Source: CAVRQM01 sp963838805
GTDB taxonomy: Bacteria; Pseudomonadota; Alphaproteobacteria; Acetobacterales; Acetobacteraceae
Assembly (NCBI GenBank): GCA_963838805.1
Contig: CAWISK010000009.1
Span: forward strand, 124,001-188,000
DNA: 64,000 nt
Direction of reading: 5' to 3'
Shown here: positions 39,034-48,679 of the stretch, in pieces
Numbering within the stretch: the stretch's first letter is position 1
Layout: each line of letters begins with the position of its first letter
Position numbers and translations under genes: made by a program
Notes under the pieces: generated by a model
The model's input: only the letters and a program-made list of their open reading frames with translations
Told to the model about the DNA's origin: nothing
Databases searched by the model: none

Positions 39034-41097
39034 ATGGAAGACTATACAGCCGGCAGCGGCGGCGAGCTGCATCAGACCGCCAGCGGCAACCGCCCGATCC
39101 TGACCACCAACGAAGGCCAGCCTATCGCCGACGACCAGAACTCGCTGCGGGTCGGCGCGCGCGGTCCCGCGTTGCTGGAGGACTTCGTCCTTCGCGAGAA
39201 GCTGACCCATTTCGACCACGAGCGGACTCCCGAGCGAGTGGTCCATGCAAGAGGCAGCGCCGCGCACGGCTATTTCGAGCTGACCGAATCGCTGGCGGAC
39301 GTGTCGAAGGCCGACATCTTCCAGCGCGTGGGCGAGCGCACCGAGCTGTTCGCGCGGTTCTCGACGGTGGCCGGCAACAAGGGTTCGGCAGACCTGCCGC
39401 GCGACGTGCGCGGCTTTGCCGTGAAGTTCTACACCAAGCAGGGCAACTGGGATCTGGTCGGCAACAACATCCCGGTGTTCTTCATCCAGGACGCGATCAA
39501 GTTCCCCGATCTGGTGCATGCGGTAAAGCAGGAGCCGGACCGCGAGTTTCCGCAGGCGGCGACGGCGCATGACACGTTCTGGGACTTCATCTCGCTGATG
39601 CCCGAGAGCATGCACATGATCATGTGGGCGATGTCCGACCGCGCCATCCCGCGATCGTTGCGCATGATGGAGGGATTCGGCGTCCACAGCTTCCGGCTGG
39701 TGAACGAGGCGGGGAAGTCGACCTATGTGAAGTTCCACTGGCGGCCGAAGCTGGGCATGCAGTCGGTGGTGTGGGACGAGGCGCTGAAGATCAACGGCGC
39801 CGATCCGGACTATCACCGCCGCGATTTGTGGAACGCGATCGAGAGCGGCAATTTCCCGGAATGGGATCTGGGCGTGCAGCTGTTCGACGACGCCTTTGCC
39901 GACAAGTTCGAGTTCGACGTGCTGGACGCGACCAAGATCATTCCGGAGGAGCAGATCCCGCTGCGGATCATCGGCCGCATGGTGCTGAACCGCAACCCGG
40001 ACAATTTCTTCGCCGAGACCGAGCAGGTGGCGTTCTGCACTTCGCATGTCGTGCCCGGCATCGATTTCACCAACGATCCGCTGCTGCAGGGGCGCAACTT
40101 CTCGTACCTGGACACGCAATTGAAGCGGCTGGGTGGGCCGAACTTCGCGCAGATCCCGATCAACGCCCCGCGCTGCCCGATGCACAATTTCCAGCGCGAC
40201 GGCCATCAGCAGATGCACACGCCGAAGGGGCGGGTGAACTACGAGCCGAACTCGCTCGGCCACGAAACGCCGCGCGAGGATCCGAAGACCGGGTTCCGCA
40301 GCGTTCCGGTCGCGGAGAGCGGCGATCGGCTGCGGGTACGCAGCGAGCGTTTCGCCGACCATTTCAGCCAGGCGCGGCTGTTCTTCATGAGCCAGACCGA
40401 ACCGGAGCAGAACCACATCGTCTCGGCCCTGATCTTCGAGCTGAGCAAGGTCGAGACGAAGGCGATCCGTGTGCGCGTGGTCAGCCAGCTCGCCAACATC
40501 GACGCGAAGCTGGCGGAGCGGGTCGCCAACGGGCTGGCCCTGGATGAGCCGATCAAGCCCGCTCCGGCCGCCAGGCCCACCCGTGCCGACCTGAAGCCCT
40601 CGCCGGCGCTGAGCATCATCGCCAAGGCGAAGCCCACGTTGCGGGGGCGCATGGTGGGCTGCCTGGTGGCCGACGGCAGCGATGCAGCGGCCGTGACCGC
40701 GCTGGCCGAGGCGGTCAAGGCTGAAGGCGGAGAACTCAAGATCGTGGCGCCGAAGGTGGGGGGTGCGAAAGGGGGGGACGGCAAGCTGATCGAGGCGGAT
40801 GCCCAGCTTGCAGGCGGCCCGTCGGTGCTGTTCGACGCGGTGGCACTGGCAGTTTCCGCCGAGGGCGCCCAGATGCTTGCCCGCGAGGCGGCGGCGATTG
40901 CATTCGTGCACGACGCCTTTGCCCATCTGAAGGTGATCGGCCATACCGAGGCGGCAAAGGTCCTGCTGGACAAGGCCGGGGTCGCGGCCGATGCGGGCAT
41001 CGTCAAGCTGGACCGCAATGGGTCGAAGGCATTCGTGACCGCAGCCAGCAAGGGGCGCATCTGGGACCGCGAGAAGGCGGTGCGGACGGTCTACTGA
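39034..41097 (+). CDS. katE: large-subunit catalase HPII
   Basis: 687-residue clade 2 heme catalase. ATG 39034 follows a strong GGGGGAGA site. Catalytic His lies in ERVVHARGSAAHGYFE, Asn in FFIQDAIKFPDLVHA, and the proximal Tyr in RNFSYLDTQLKRLGGPNF. The C-terminal domain (from about residue 530, MVGCLVADGSDAAAVTAL) is the flavodoxin/DJ-1-like extension that distinguishes large-subunit catalases. Uninterrupted. No OxyR or other dedicated regulator is adjacent; glutathione reductase follows, making an oxidative-stress pair. Confidence 0.96.
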   Translation: MEDYTAGSGGELHQTASGNRPILTTNEGQPIADDQNSLRVGARGPALLEDFVLREKLTHFDHERTPERVVHARGSAAHGYFELTESLADVSKADIFQRVGERTELFARFSTVAGNKGSADLPRDVRGFAVKFYTKQGNWDLVGNNIPVFFIQDAIKFPDLVHAVKQEPDREFPQAATAHDTFWDFISLMPESMHMIMWAMSDRAIPRSLRMMEGFGVHSFRLVNEAGKSTYVKFHWRPKLGMQSVVWDEALKINGADPDYHRRDLWNAIESGNFPEWDLGVQLFDDAFADKFEFDVLDATKIIPEEQIPLRIIGRMVLNRNPDNFFAETEQVAFCTSHVVPGIDFTNDPLLQGRNFSYLDTQLKRLGGPNFAQIPINAPRCPMHNFQRDGHQQMHTPKGRVNYEPNSLGHETPREDPKTGFRSVPVAESGDRLRVRSERFADHFSQARLFFMSQTEPEQNHIVSALIFELSKVETKAIRVRVVSQLANIDAKLAERVANGLALDEPIKPAPAARPTRADLKPSPALSIIAKAKPTLRGRMVGCLVADGSDAAAVTALAEAVKAEGGELKIVAPKVGGAKGGDGKLIEADAQLAGGPSVLFDAVALAVSAEGAQMLAREAAAIAFVHDAFAHLKVIGHTEAAKVLLDKAGVAADAGIVKLDRNGSKAFVTAASKGRIWDREKAVRTVY

Positions 41098-41148
41098 CCC
41101 GCACTTCCGGACCCGTGACAATCGAATGCCGGGATGGCAGCATCCCGC

Positions 41149-42574
41149 ATGTCCTGCGATTTTGATCTGTTCGTCATCGGCGGCGGCAGCGGCGGCACGC
41201 GCTGCGCGCGCATCGCCGCCGGTCATGGTGCCCGCGTCGGCGTGGCCGAGGCGCGGCACTGGGGCGGCACCTGCGTCAATGTCGGCTGCGTGCCGAAGAA
41301 GCTGATGGTCATGGCGGCCGAATACGGCGCAGCCTGCGAGGATAGCCACGGCTTCGGCTGGGACACGACGCGCGGCCGGCACGACTGGCCCACGCTGATC
41401 GCCAACAAGGATCGCGAGATCGCCCGGCTTGCCGGCATCTATCGCCATCTGCTGGAAGGCTGCGGCGCGCAGGTGTTCGAGACACACGCGAAGCTGGTGG
41501 ACGCGCACACCCTGGACGTGGGCGGCCGTCGCATAAGCGCCGAGCGCATCGTCCTTGCCACCGGCGGCAGGCCGCTGCGCCCGCGCTTCCCCGGGGCCGA
41601 GCATTGCATCGTCAGCGACGACGCCTTCTTCCTGCCCGAGCGGCCGCAGCGGGTGACCATTCTGGGCGGCGGCTATATCGCCGTCGAGTTCGCCGGCATC
41701 TTCGCGGGGCTGGGCAGCGAGGTGCGCATGGTGATGCGCCAGGATCTGCCGCTGCGCGGCTTCGACGAGGATCTGCGCACCGCGCTGCTGGAGGCGCTGC
41801 GGGCGCAGGGGGTCACCGTTCACGCGCGCGCCGGGATCGCCCTCGGTCGGCGCCGATCGCCGCGTGCGCCTGACGGATGGGACAGAGCACGCGGCCGATC
41901 TCGTGTTCGCGGCGATCGGCCGCGCGCCGCATACCGAGGAGCTGGGGCTGGAGGCGGCCGGGGTCGAGACCGACGGGTTCGGGGCCGTGCGCGTCGATGC
42001 GGAGAGTCGGACCAACGTGCCCAGCATCTTCGCCATCGGCGACGTGACCAACCGCATGAACCTGACGCCGGTGGCGATCGCCGAGGGGCACTCGCTGGCC
42101 GACGCGCTGTTCGGGCCGGCTCGGCGCCGCTGGGCGCTCGATCGCGTGGCGACGGCAGTGTTCTCCAGCCCTCCGCTGGGGACCGTGGGCCTGACCGAAT
42201 TGCAGGCGGCGACACAAGGTACGGCGGACATCTACCTGACGCGCTTCACACCCATGCGTCACACGCTGGGCGGCCGCCACCGCCCCAGCATGATGAAGCT
42301 GGTGGTGGACCAGCAGACGCAGGTGGTGGTGGGTGCCCACATGCTGGGCGAGGACGCGCCGGAACTGATGCAGGGCCTGTCCATCGCCATCAATTGCGGT
42401 GCCACAAAGGCCGATTTCGACCGCACCGTGGGCATCCACCCGACCAGTGCCGAGGAGTTCGTGACGTTGCGCACCCGCACCCGCGTCGCCGAGGGGCCGA
42501 GCCAGCCCGAGCAGGACGCGCAGCAGATCGGCGAGGAGGAGATGGGTGCGGCCGAGATGGGGCTGGGGGCTTGA
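41149..42574 (+). CDS. gor: glutathione-disulfide reductase (one frameshift)
   Basis: FAD/NADPH disulfide reductase. FAD motif FVIGGGSGGTRCARIAA, redox pair WGGTCVNVGCVPKKLM, NADPH motif VTILGGGYIAVEFAGIF, and second FAD block NVPSIFAIGDVTNRMNLTPVA. The C-terminal dimer interface HPTSAEEFVTLRTRTR is typical of bacterial Gor. The frame advances by one near 41850, between ARAGIAL and RVRLTDGTEHAADLV. The start ATG 41149 gives MSCDFDLFVIGG. Follows katE by about 50 bases. Confidence 0.92.
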
Positions 42575-42664
42575 CGTCCGGCAGTAGCCAGGGCGGCCGT
42601 TTCGCGGGATAACGCCGGCGTGTGCCCGCCCGGGACTGGCCGGACGGGAGCGGAGCCTGCCGCG

Positions 42665-44051
42665 ATGCCGAAAGCCTGGTCTCCCGAGTAGCTGGCGTGC
42701 CTGCCCGATCCGGCAGGTGCCGACCTATCCCGATCCCGCACGTCTGGCGGAGGTCGAGGGTCGGTTGCACTCCTATCCGCCGCTGGTCTTCGCGGGCGAG
42801 GCGCGGCGGCTGAAGGCGGCGCTCGGGCTGGTCGCGGATGGCCGCGCTTTCGTGTTGCAGGGCGGCGACTGCGCCGAGAGCTTCGCCGATTTCGCCGCCA
42901 ACAACATCCGTGACACGTTCCGGGTGCTGTTGCAGATGGCGGTGGTGCTGACCTTCGGCGCCAGCGTGCCGGTGGTGAAGCTGGGGCGCATGGCCGGGCA
43001 GTACGCCAAGCCGCGCAGCAGCGATGTCGAGACCGTGGGCGGCGAGACCCTGCCCAGTTATCGCGGCGACATCATCAATGCTCCGGAGTTCACCTCCGAG
43101 GCGCGGCTGCCCGATCCCGGCCGCATGGAAACCGGCTACTTCCACTCGGCCAGCACGATGAACCTGCTGCGCGCCTTCGCCGGCGGCGGTTATGCCGATC
43201 TGCACGAGGTGCATCGCTGGAATCTGGGCTTCGTCAATCGCAGTCCGCTGGTCGAGCGCTACCGCGACCTGTCCAGCCGTATCGACGAGACGCTCGCCTT
43301 CATGTCGGCGGTGGGTCTGACCAGCCTTACCACGCCGCAGATTCGCGAGACCGATTTCTACACCAGTCACGAGGCGCTGCTGCTGCCATACGAGCAGGCG
43401 CTGACGCGCGTCGACAGCACCTCGGGCGACTGGTACGCGTGCTCGGCGCATTTCCTGTGGGTGGGCGAGCGCACGCGCCAGCCGGACGGCGCGCATGTCG
43501 AGTTTCTGCGCGGGGTGAAGAACCCGATCGGGCTGAAGGTCGGCCCCTCGATGCAGCCGGACGAATTGTTGCGGCTGGTCGACATCCTGAACCCGCGGGA
43601 CGAGCCGGGGCGGCTGACGCTGATCACCCGGATGGGTGTGGACCAGGTGGCGCGCGGCCTGCCGCCGCTGTTGCGCGCGGTGCAGCGTGAGGGGCGGCGC
43701 GTCGCCTGGATCTGCGATCCGATGCACGGCAACACGATCAGCACGGCGGCGAAGGTCAAGACCCGCAGTTTCGATGCGATCCTCTCGGAAGTGCGGCAGT
43801 TCTTCGACGCGCACGCGGCGGAAGGCAGTTGGGCCGGCGGCGTGCATGTCGAGATGACCGGCCGGGACGTGACCGAATGCGTGGGCGGCGCGCACCGGCT
43901 GACCGAGGCCGATCTCGGCGGGCGCTACGAGACGTTCTGCGACCCGCGGCTCAATGCCGAGCAGTCGCTTGAGCTGGCATTCCTGGTGGCCGAGGAGCTG
44001 AAGGCGCGCCGCGCGCCCGCGACGCCGCAGCCGGCGATCGCCGCGCAGTAG
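42665..44051 (+). CDS. class II 3-deoxy-7-phosphoheptulonate synthase (one frameshift near the start)
   Basis: Plant-type DAHP synthase, first step of the shikimate pathway. LQGGDCAESFADFAANNIRD, GQYAKPRSSD, DSTSGDWYACSAHFLW and RRVAWICDPMHGNT hold substrate and metal residues. The family N-terminus MPKAWSP..SWRACPIRQVPTYPDP is present only if one extra T near 42689 is removed; the observed TAG there interrupts it. Hence the true start is ATG 42665, not the internal GTG at 42717. About 461 residues in all. Confidence 0.93.
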
Positions 44052-44062
44052 GATTGGGGGCG

Positions 44063-45178
44063 ATGACCGCGCTGCTGGACGACATCGCCGAGCGCACCGA
44101 TGTCTATTTCAATCGCACCCGCGCGATCGTCGAACGGTTCGGCGATACCCGCGTCACCTATGCGCTGTTCCTGCGCCGGCCGGTGATCGCGGCACCAAGG
44201 CTGATGCTGGACTGGCTGGCGCAAGTGGCGCTGGAGCGCGGCACCGAGTTCGACGTGGACGTGACGCATCCCGAGGGCAGTTGGACGGGCGCAGGCGAGC
44301 CGCTGGCGTATATTTCGGGTCAGTTCACGGAACTGTCGGATCTCGAGACCTTGCTGTTGCAGAAGCTGGGCCCGGCGTGCGTCGCGGCGCATAACGCCTA
44401 TCAGATGTGTCTGGCCTTGCCGAAGGTGGCATTCCTGGCGATGGATGCGCGGCATTGTGCAGGTGCCGAGATGCAGGACGCGATGGCCTATGCGGCGAGC
44501 GTCGGCAGTGCAGCGGCCCGACGCGAGGGCGCGCGCGGCTTCATCGGCAATGCGACCAACAGCACGGCGCATTGGTTCGGCAACAGCGCAGGCCTTGGCA
44601 CGATGCCGCACGCGCTGATCGGCTATGCCGGCTCGACGGTGCGGGCGGCCGAGATGTTCCACGACACGTTCCCGTACGACGATCTGACGGTGCTGGTGGA
44701 TTATTTCGGCCACGAGGTCACCGACGCCCTGGCCGTGTGCGAGCGGTTTCCCGAACTGGCGGAGGCGGGGGCGCTGGCCGTGCGGCTGGACACGCATGGC
44801 GGCCGGTTCATCGAGGGAATGGACCCGGCCGAGAGCTACGCAGTGCTGGAGCGGCGCGCGCCGGGCACGATCCGGCGCTATCGCAGCGATCTTGAGTTGC
44901 GGCATCTGGTGGGCACCGGCGTCTCGGCTGCCGCCATCTGGCGGATGCGCGAGGCGCTGGACGAGGCGGGGTTCCCGCGCGTGCGCATCGTCGTCTCCAG
45001 CGGGTTCGGCGTCGGCAAGTGCCTGACGATGGCGGATGCGAACGCGCCGATCGACGTGGTGGGGACTGGCAGCTTCATCCCCGATGCCTGGGCGGAGACG
45101 TATGCGACGGCGGACGTGGTGGAATACGACGGCCGGCCGATGGTGAAGGTGGGGCGGGAGTTCCTGTTGCGGCGGTGA
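44063..45178 (+). CDS. nicotinate phosphoribosyltransferase-like protein
   Basis: 371-residue protein of the nicotinate/quinolinate phosphoribosyltransferase fold, which in NAD salvage joins nicotinate to PRPP. Supporting blocks: DVYFNRTRAIVERFGDTRVTYALFLR, GFIGNATNSTAHWFGN, GTMPHALIGYAGSTVRAAEMF and IVVSSGFGVGKC near the phosphate site. It belongs to the shorter alphaproteobacterial branch, so the substrate is probable rather than certain. Follows the DAHP synthase gene by 11 bases. Uninterrupted. Confidence 0.85.
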   Translation: MTALLDDIAERTDVYFNRTRAIVERFGDTRVTYALFLRRPVIAAPRLMLDWLAQVALERGTEFDVDVTHPEGSWTGAGEPLAYISGQFTELSDLETLLLQKLGPACVAAHNAYQMCLALPKVAFLAMDARHCAGAEMQDAMAYAASVGSAAARREGARGFIGNATNSTAHWFGNSAGLGTMPHALIGYAGSTVRAAEMFHDTFPYDDLTVLVDYFGHEVTDALAVCERFPELAEAGALAVRLDTHGGRFIEGMDPAESYAVLERRAPGTIRRYRSDLELRHLVGTGVSAAAIWRMREALDEAGFPRVRIVVSSGFGVGKCLTMADANAPIDVVGTGSFIPDAWAETYATADVVEYDGRPMVKVGREFLLRR

Positions 45179-45525
45179 GCGTCTTCACGGTGACCGAACG
45201 TTTTACCGATGCCCGATGCGTAACGTTGCGAGAGGCGTTTCACCGCAGACGCCGCCATGCCGGACGTCTTGGCTTCTACCTCATAAAACCACCCACTCAT
45301 GCTATATCCTGTGTCGGCTGCCGTCGAACGATCTCGTCCGAGTGGCGCGCGCAGACTCCGGCTTCTGCCGTCGATCTTGCACGCCGCCTCATTGGTCCCG
45401 GAACGTCAGGATCTGATATCGGGGCAAGATCCGGAGTTTGCTGCCCGTCGCGTCGGACTACCCCGTTTGCTCAGATCATCGAGCTACATCGGTGATCCTC
45501 CCTTACAGACCGAGAGGAGATCGAC
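45179..45525. other. gene-free interval
   Basis: A 347-base interval between the phosphoribosyltransferase and the SnoaL-like gene. The reading frames here are short and none resembles a protein I recognise. GC content is visibly lower than in the flanking genes. A GAGAGGAGA ribosome site for the downstream gene occupies the last bases. It may hold that gene's promoter, but no convincing -35/-10 pair could be assigned. Confidence 0.5.
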
Positions 45526-45974
45526 ATGAGCAAACAAGCAGACAACAAGGCCGTTGTTGGCCGCTGGTTCACCGAATTCTGGGGTGAGAAATGCAACTTG
45601 GCCGTTGTCGATGAAATCGCCGCGCCAGACATGCTGCTGAAGTACTCGCTTCACGAGCCGCGCCGGGGCCGTGATGACATCAGAGCCTTCATGACCGATT
45701 TTCGCGAGGCGTTTCCCGATTTGCATTTCTGGGGTACTGCGGACTTGATCGCCGAGGGCGCCTATGTCGTCGGGCAGTGGGAAGGCGGTGGCACGCACAC
45801 GGGCCCGGCCTTCAGCGACTTTCTGGTGGGCCCGCTGCCCGCTGCCACGGGACGCAAGATGCGCTTCACCGGCACCACCGTTCTCTGTGTCGAGGACGGC
45901 AGGATCACCGAGGAAATTGGCCTCGACGACGGCTTACGGCGCTCACGCAGCTCGGCCTCATCAAGGCCACCTGA
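45526..45974 (+). CDS. SnoaL-like/ester cyclase family protein (one frameshift)
   Basis: About 149 residues of the SnoaL polyketide-cyclase-like NTF2 fold. It begins MSKQADNKAVVGRWFTEFW; the fold's FREAFPDLHF and GQWEGGGTHTGPA stretches are clear. Near 45937 one base appears to be missing: the expected DDGVTALTQLGLIKAT continues in the preceding frame and stops at 45972-45974. A strong ribosome site (GAGAGGAGATCGAC) precedes ATG 45526. Such proteins are usually unassigned; polyketide relevance is not implied. Confidence 0.82.
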
Positions 45975-46005
45975 TCGAGCGCAGCTATCACCTGCCTTCA
46001 CTGGC

Positions 46006-46548
46006 TCAAACCAGATCTCGATAATCTTGAGTCTTCGACCCCTTCACCCCGACCCTCTCCCCCAAGCGGGGAGAGGGCGACGACGCGGGCCGCGACCAGG
46101 ATGTTCTCCCTCTCCATCTGGGAGCGGCGGTGAGGGCGCGTCGCTGCAGCGGTCGCGCAGCGACCATCATCAGCGCGCCGGCCAGCGCCAGGTTCTTGAA
46201 GAAGTGCAGCAGTTGTGCGGCCCGGTCGTCGCCCGCCAGTGTCCAGTAGTCGTGAAACAGCGCCGCCGTGAGCAGGCAGTATCCGGCCAGCACCAGCGCC
46301 GCCCAACTTCGCAGCCGCGGCACGAACAGCGCTGCAGGTGCCAGGATCTCGACGGCGGTGGCGGACGCGGCGGCCAGTGTGGGCAGCGGAATCCCCTTCG
46401 CTGCCACATAGCCGATCACGTCCGGCCAGGTCGCCAGCAGATCGAAGACGCCGCTCCACCAGAACAACGCCGCGACCAGCATTGTCCCGGCAAGTTCGAG
46501 AGCCCGATCCAGCGTAGCCGCCGCCGCGATTGCCGCCCGGGTGCTCAC
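46006..46548 (-). CDS. DoxX family membrane protein running into a repeat element
   Basis: 180-residue protein; four helices with MLVAALFWWSGVFDLLATWPDVIGYVAAKG at the start, then AVEILAPAALFVPRL and LVLAGYCLLTAALFHDYW, typical of DoxX/SURF4-like proteins. The last 40 or so residues are encoded by the REP-like element at 46038-46139 and are Arg/Pro-rich, so the C-terminus has been extended by repeat insertion or by a lost stop. GTG 46548 starts it eight bases after the TPR gene, suggesting one transcript. Confidence 0.78.
   Translation of the reverse strand: MSTRAAIAAAATLDRALELAGTMLVAALFWWSGVFDLLATWPDVIGYVAAKGIPLPTLAAASATAVEILAPAALFVPRLRSWAALVLAGYCLLTAALFHDYWTLAGDDRAAQLLHFFKNLALAGALMMVAARPLQRRALTAAPRWRGRTSWSRPASSPSPRLGERVGVKGSKTQDYRDLV
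46038..46139. repeat. REP-like double-hairpin element, copy 2
   Basis: Roughly 100 bases related to 12703-12803: CCCCTTCACCCCGACCCTCTCCCC, a GGGGAGAGGG return, then TTCTCCCTCTCC ATCT GGGAG and GGTGAGGGCG. It has the same CTCACCCC/CCCTCTCCC and GGGTGAGGG words but the right arm is more diverged. It overlaps the 3' end of the DoxX coding region. Confidence 0.75.
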
Positions 46549-46555
46549 GGCCGAG

Positions 46556-47197
46556 CTATTCCGGCTTGCCGGTCTCGATCGCCTTCGCCAGATCCGCGTA
46601 CTGCTCGCAGGCGGTAGCGCCGCACAGACTTTCCACCTTCGCCAGCTCGACACGGGCGCGATCGAACTTGCCCTGCACGACATAGGCCTCGCCCAGATAT
46701 TCGTGCGTGTTGACGTTGCCGGGGTCGATGGCGAGGGCCTTGGCATAGAGGGCCATGCCCTCATCGACACGGCCGAGCTTGCGCATGGCATAGCCGCGCA
46801 TCGTGAACACCATCGAATCGTCGGTGCGGGTCACGGCTTCCAGGATCGGCAGCGCGTGCCGGTAATAGCCGGCGACGGCGAGCGCCCGTCCTTGCAGGTA
46901 GAGCTGGTCGTCGGGCAGCACACCCGCGCTCACGCGCACGCAGCCTCCGGCCTTGACCACATAGCCCTGCGCGCAGGTGGGCACATTGTTGCGCAGCGCG
47001 CCGCCGCTGTCGCTGCTGCCGGTGCTGGTGCCGGAGGCGCGACCCGAGGCACCGCCGCCGGCCGCCCCGCCGCTCGAAGCCCCGTGGCTGGCACCGCCAC
47101 CGCCGCCACCTCCGCCGGAATGCGCGAAGGCGGGCGCCGAGAGCGTCAGCACGGCGGCCGCGAATGTGGTGATGAACAGCCTGCCCTTGTCGGTCAT
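46556..47197 (-). CDS. secreted tetratricopeptide-repeat protein
   Basis: 213 residues. A signal peptide (ITTFAAAVLTLSAPAFA) is followed by a Gly/Ser/Ala-rich low-complexity tract (residues about 26-65), a short CAQGYVVKAGGCVRV disulfide segment, and about two TPR-like helical pairs (LYLQGRALAVAGYYRHALPIL; GMALYAKALAIDPGNVNTHEYLGEAYVVQG). Likely a periplasmic or surface adaptor; no partner can be named. Starts at ATG 47197 and runs into the DoxX gene after eight bases. Confidence 0.8.
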   Translation of the reverse strand: MTDKGRLFITTFAAAVLTLSAPAFAHSGGGGGGGGASHGASSGGAAGGGASGRASGTSTGSSDSGGALRNNVPTCAQGYVVKAGGCVRVSAGVLPDDQLYLQGRALAVAGYYRHALPILEAVTRTDDSMVFTMRGYAMRKLGRVDEGMALYAKALAIDPGNVNTHEYLGEAYVVQGKFDRARVELAKVESLCGATACEQYADLAKAIETGKPE

Positions 47198-47294
47198 TGT
47201 GGGATCTCCCGATTGCCAGGACGGTCGCGGCGCGGATGCGCAACTCCGTCCTGCTGCCTCAAGACCCCCGAGCCTCCTGCTTTATTCCGGGATG

Positions 47295-48363
47295 CTATGG
47301 CTGCACCACGACGCAGTCGAGATTGCCGGCCTGGGCGGCTGCCTCCATCGCCTGCGGCAATTCGGCGAGCGGGAAGCTGCGCGGACGGATCGGGCTGACG
47401 TCGAGCAGGCCCGCGCGCAGCAGGTCGAGCAGACGGCGATAGGCGCCGGCCGGATACATGAACTGGCCGATGATCTCCCAGTCGTTGCGCATGATGTCGC
47501 TGTAGGAGAGCGGCAACGGGGTGGTCATGCTGCCCATCAGCACCAGTCGGCCACCGCGCCGCAGGCTGCCCAGTGCCGCGAGTGTTGCATTCGCGTCGCC
47601 CGCTCGTCCCACCATGTCGAACGCCATGTGCGCTCCGCCGCCGGCCGCCTCGCGCAGTGCCGCCGCGTCGGCCTGCGCGTCGCCGGTGAGGGGCACAGCC
47701 GCCACGCGCGCCCCGCCGGCCGCGAGCGACCGCCTCCAGCGCGGCCCGGTTGCGGCCCGCCGCCACGACCCGTGCTGCACCCAAGGCGATTCCGAGCAGC
47801 ACGGCGGCGGTGCCGTAGGCGCCGGTGGCGCCGTTCACCACCAGCGTCTCGCCCGCCGCAAGCCGGCCGCGCAGCAATCCGCCGAGCGGGACGATGCAGC
47901 GGTTCAGCACGGCAAGCTGGGCGGCGTCGATATGCTTCAGCCCCTCGGTCGGGGTGACGGTCGCGGCCGGTGCCAGCGCGTATTCGGCGAGCGTGCCATC
48001 GGGCCAGTCCGCCTGCATGGCGGCCGAGCCGGGGCCGAGGCCGGTAAGTCCGATCAGGATTTGCGCCGGGTCGGCGACGTTCTCGCCTGCCACGAAATGC
48101 GGCGAGACGACGACGCGCTGCCCCGGCGTCAGATGCCAGACATCGCGCCCCGCCGCCTCGATGATGCCCACGGCGTTGGTGCCGGGGGTGAAGGCGCCCT
48201 CGGGCGGGCTGTAGGGAAGTTTTCCGTCGACGTAGGCCTTCAGATAGGACAGCAGCGGCGAGGCCTCAATGCGCACCAGCACGCTGCCGGGCCGCACCTC
48301 GGGCACCGGCACGTCCTCGAGGGTGAGCGCCCCGCCAAGCCGCTCCAGCCGCCATGCCTTCAT
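47295..48363 (-). CDS. zinc-type alcohol dehydrogenase/quinone oxidoreductase (one frameshift)
   Basis: About 355-residue medium-chain dehydrogenase. The N-terminal GroES-like domain has MKAWRLERLGGALTLEDVPVPE and FTPGTNAVGIIEAAGRDVW. The NAD(P) Rossmann motif is VNGATGAYGTAAVLLGIALGAARVV. After a one-base advance near 47730 the rest reads HMAFDMVGRAGDANATLAALG and RRGGRLVLMGSMTTPLPL to the stop. No structural-zinc Cys cluster is seen, favouring a quinone-oxidoreductase-like member. ATG 48363 chosen; ATG 48378 possible. Confidence 0.85.
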
Positions 48364-48679
48364 CGTTGTCTCCGTCATGCCGGCGGCACTTCGCCGGCTG
48401 GCGAGCAAACTGCAAGCATCCAGCTCATTCGGCGCAAGCCTGCGTCTCCATGCGGGTGCAGAACAGGGCAAGGTCGGAAAGGCCCGGACCACGCCGCCAG
48501 CGGTGCCGTTGGGAAGGCTCCGGCGAGTAGGGGAGAGCCAGCGGCCACCCTCCAAGGGCCGGCGCTGGAAAGACGATGTGCCAGTCGAGTGAGGTCGAGT
48601 CTCCAGGCGCCATCGCCCGCAGCGGACATTCCTCCGATACCTTGCCCGACCCCAAGCCGCTCGTTTCAGGCGCGGCTTG
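48364..48679. other. gene-free interval with a small palindrome
   Basis: A 316-base interval between the start of the dehydrogenase gene and the end of the nitrilase-like gene. A perfect 7-base inverted repeat, GCCGGCG GCACTT CGCCGGC, lies at 48379-48398, just upstream of the dehydrogenase start, and could be an operator or a transcript hairpin. The remaining frames show no protein-like sequence. Confidence 0.45.

Noticed and set aside
39004..42231. A 1075-residue minus-strand frame opposite katE and gor
   Set aside because: It is a mirror frame of GC-rich codons, full of His/Arg/Pro without domains, and lies over well-recognised plus-strand genes.
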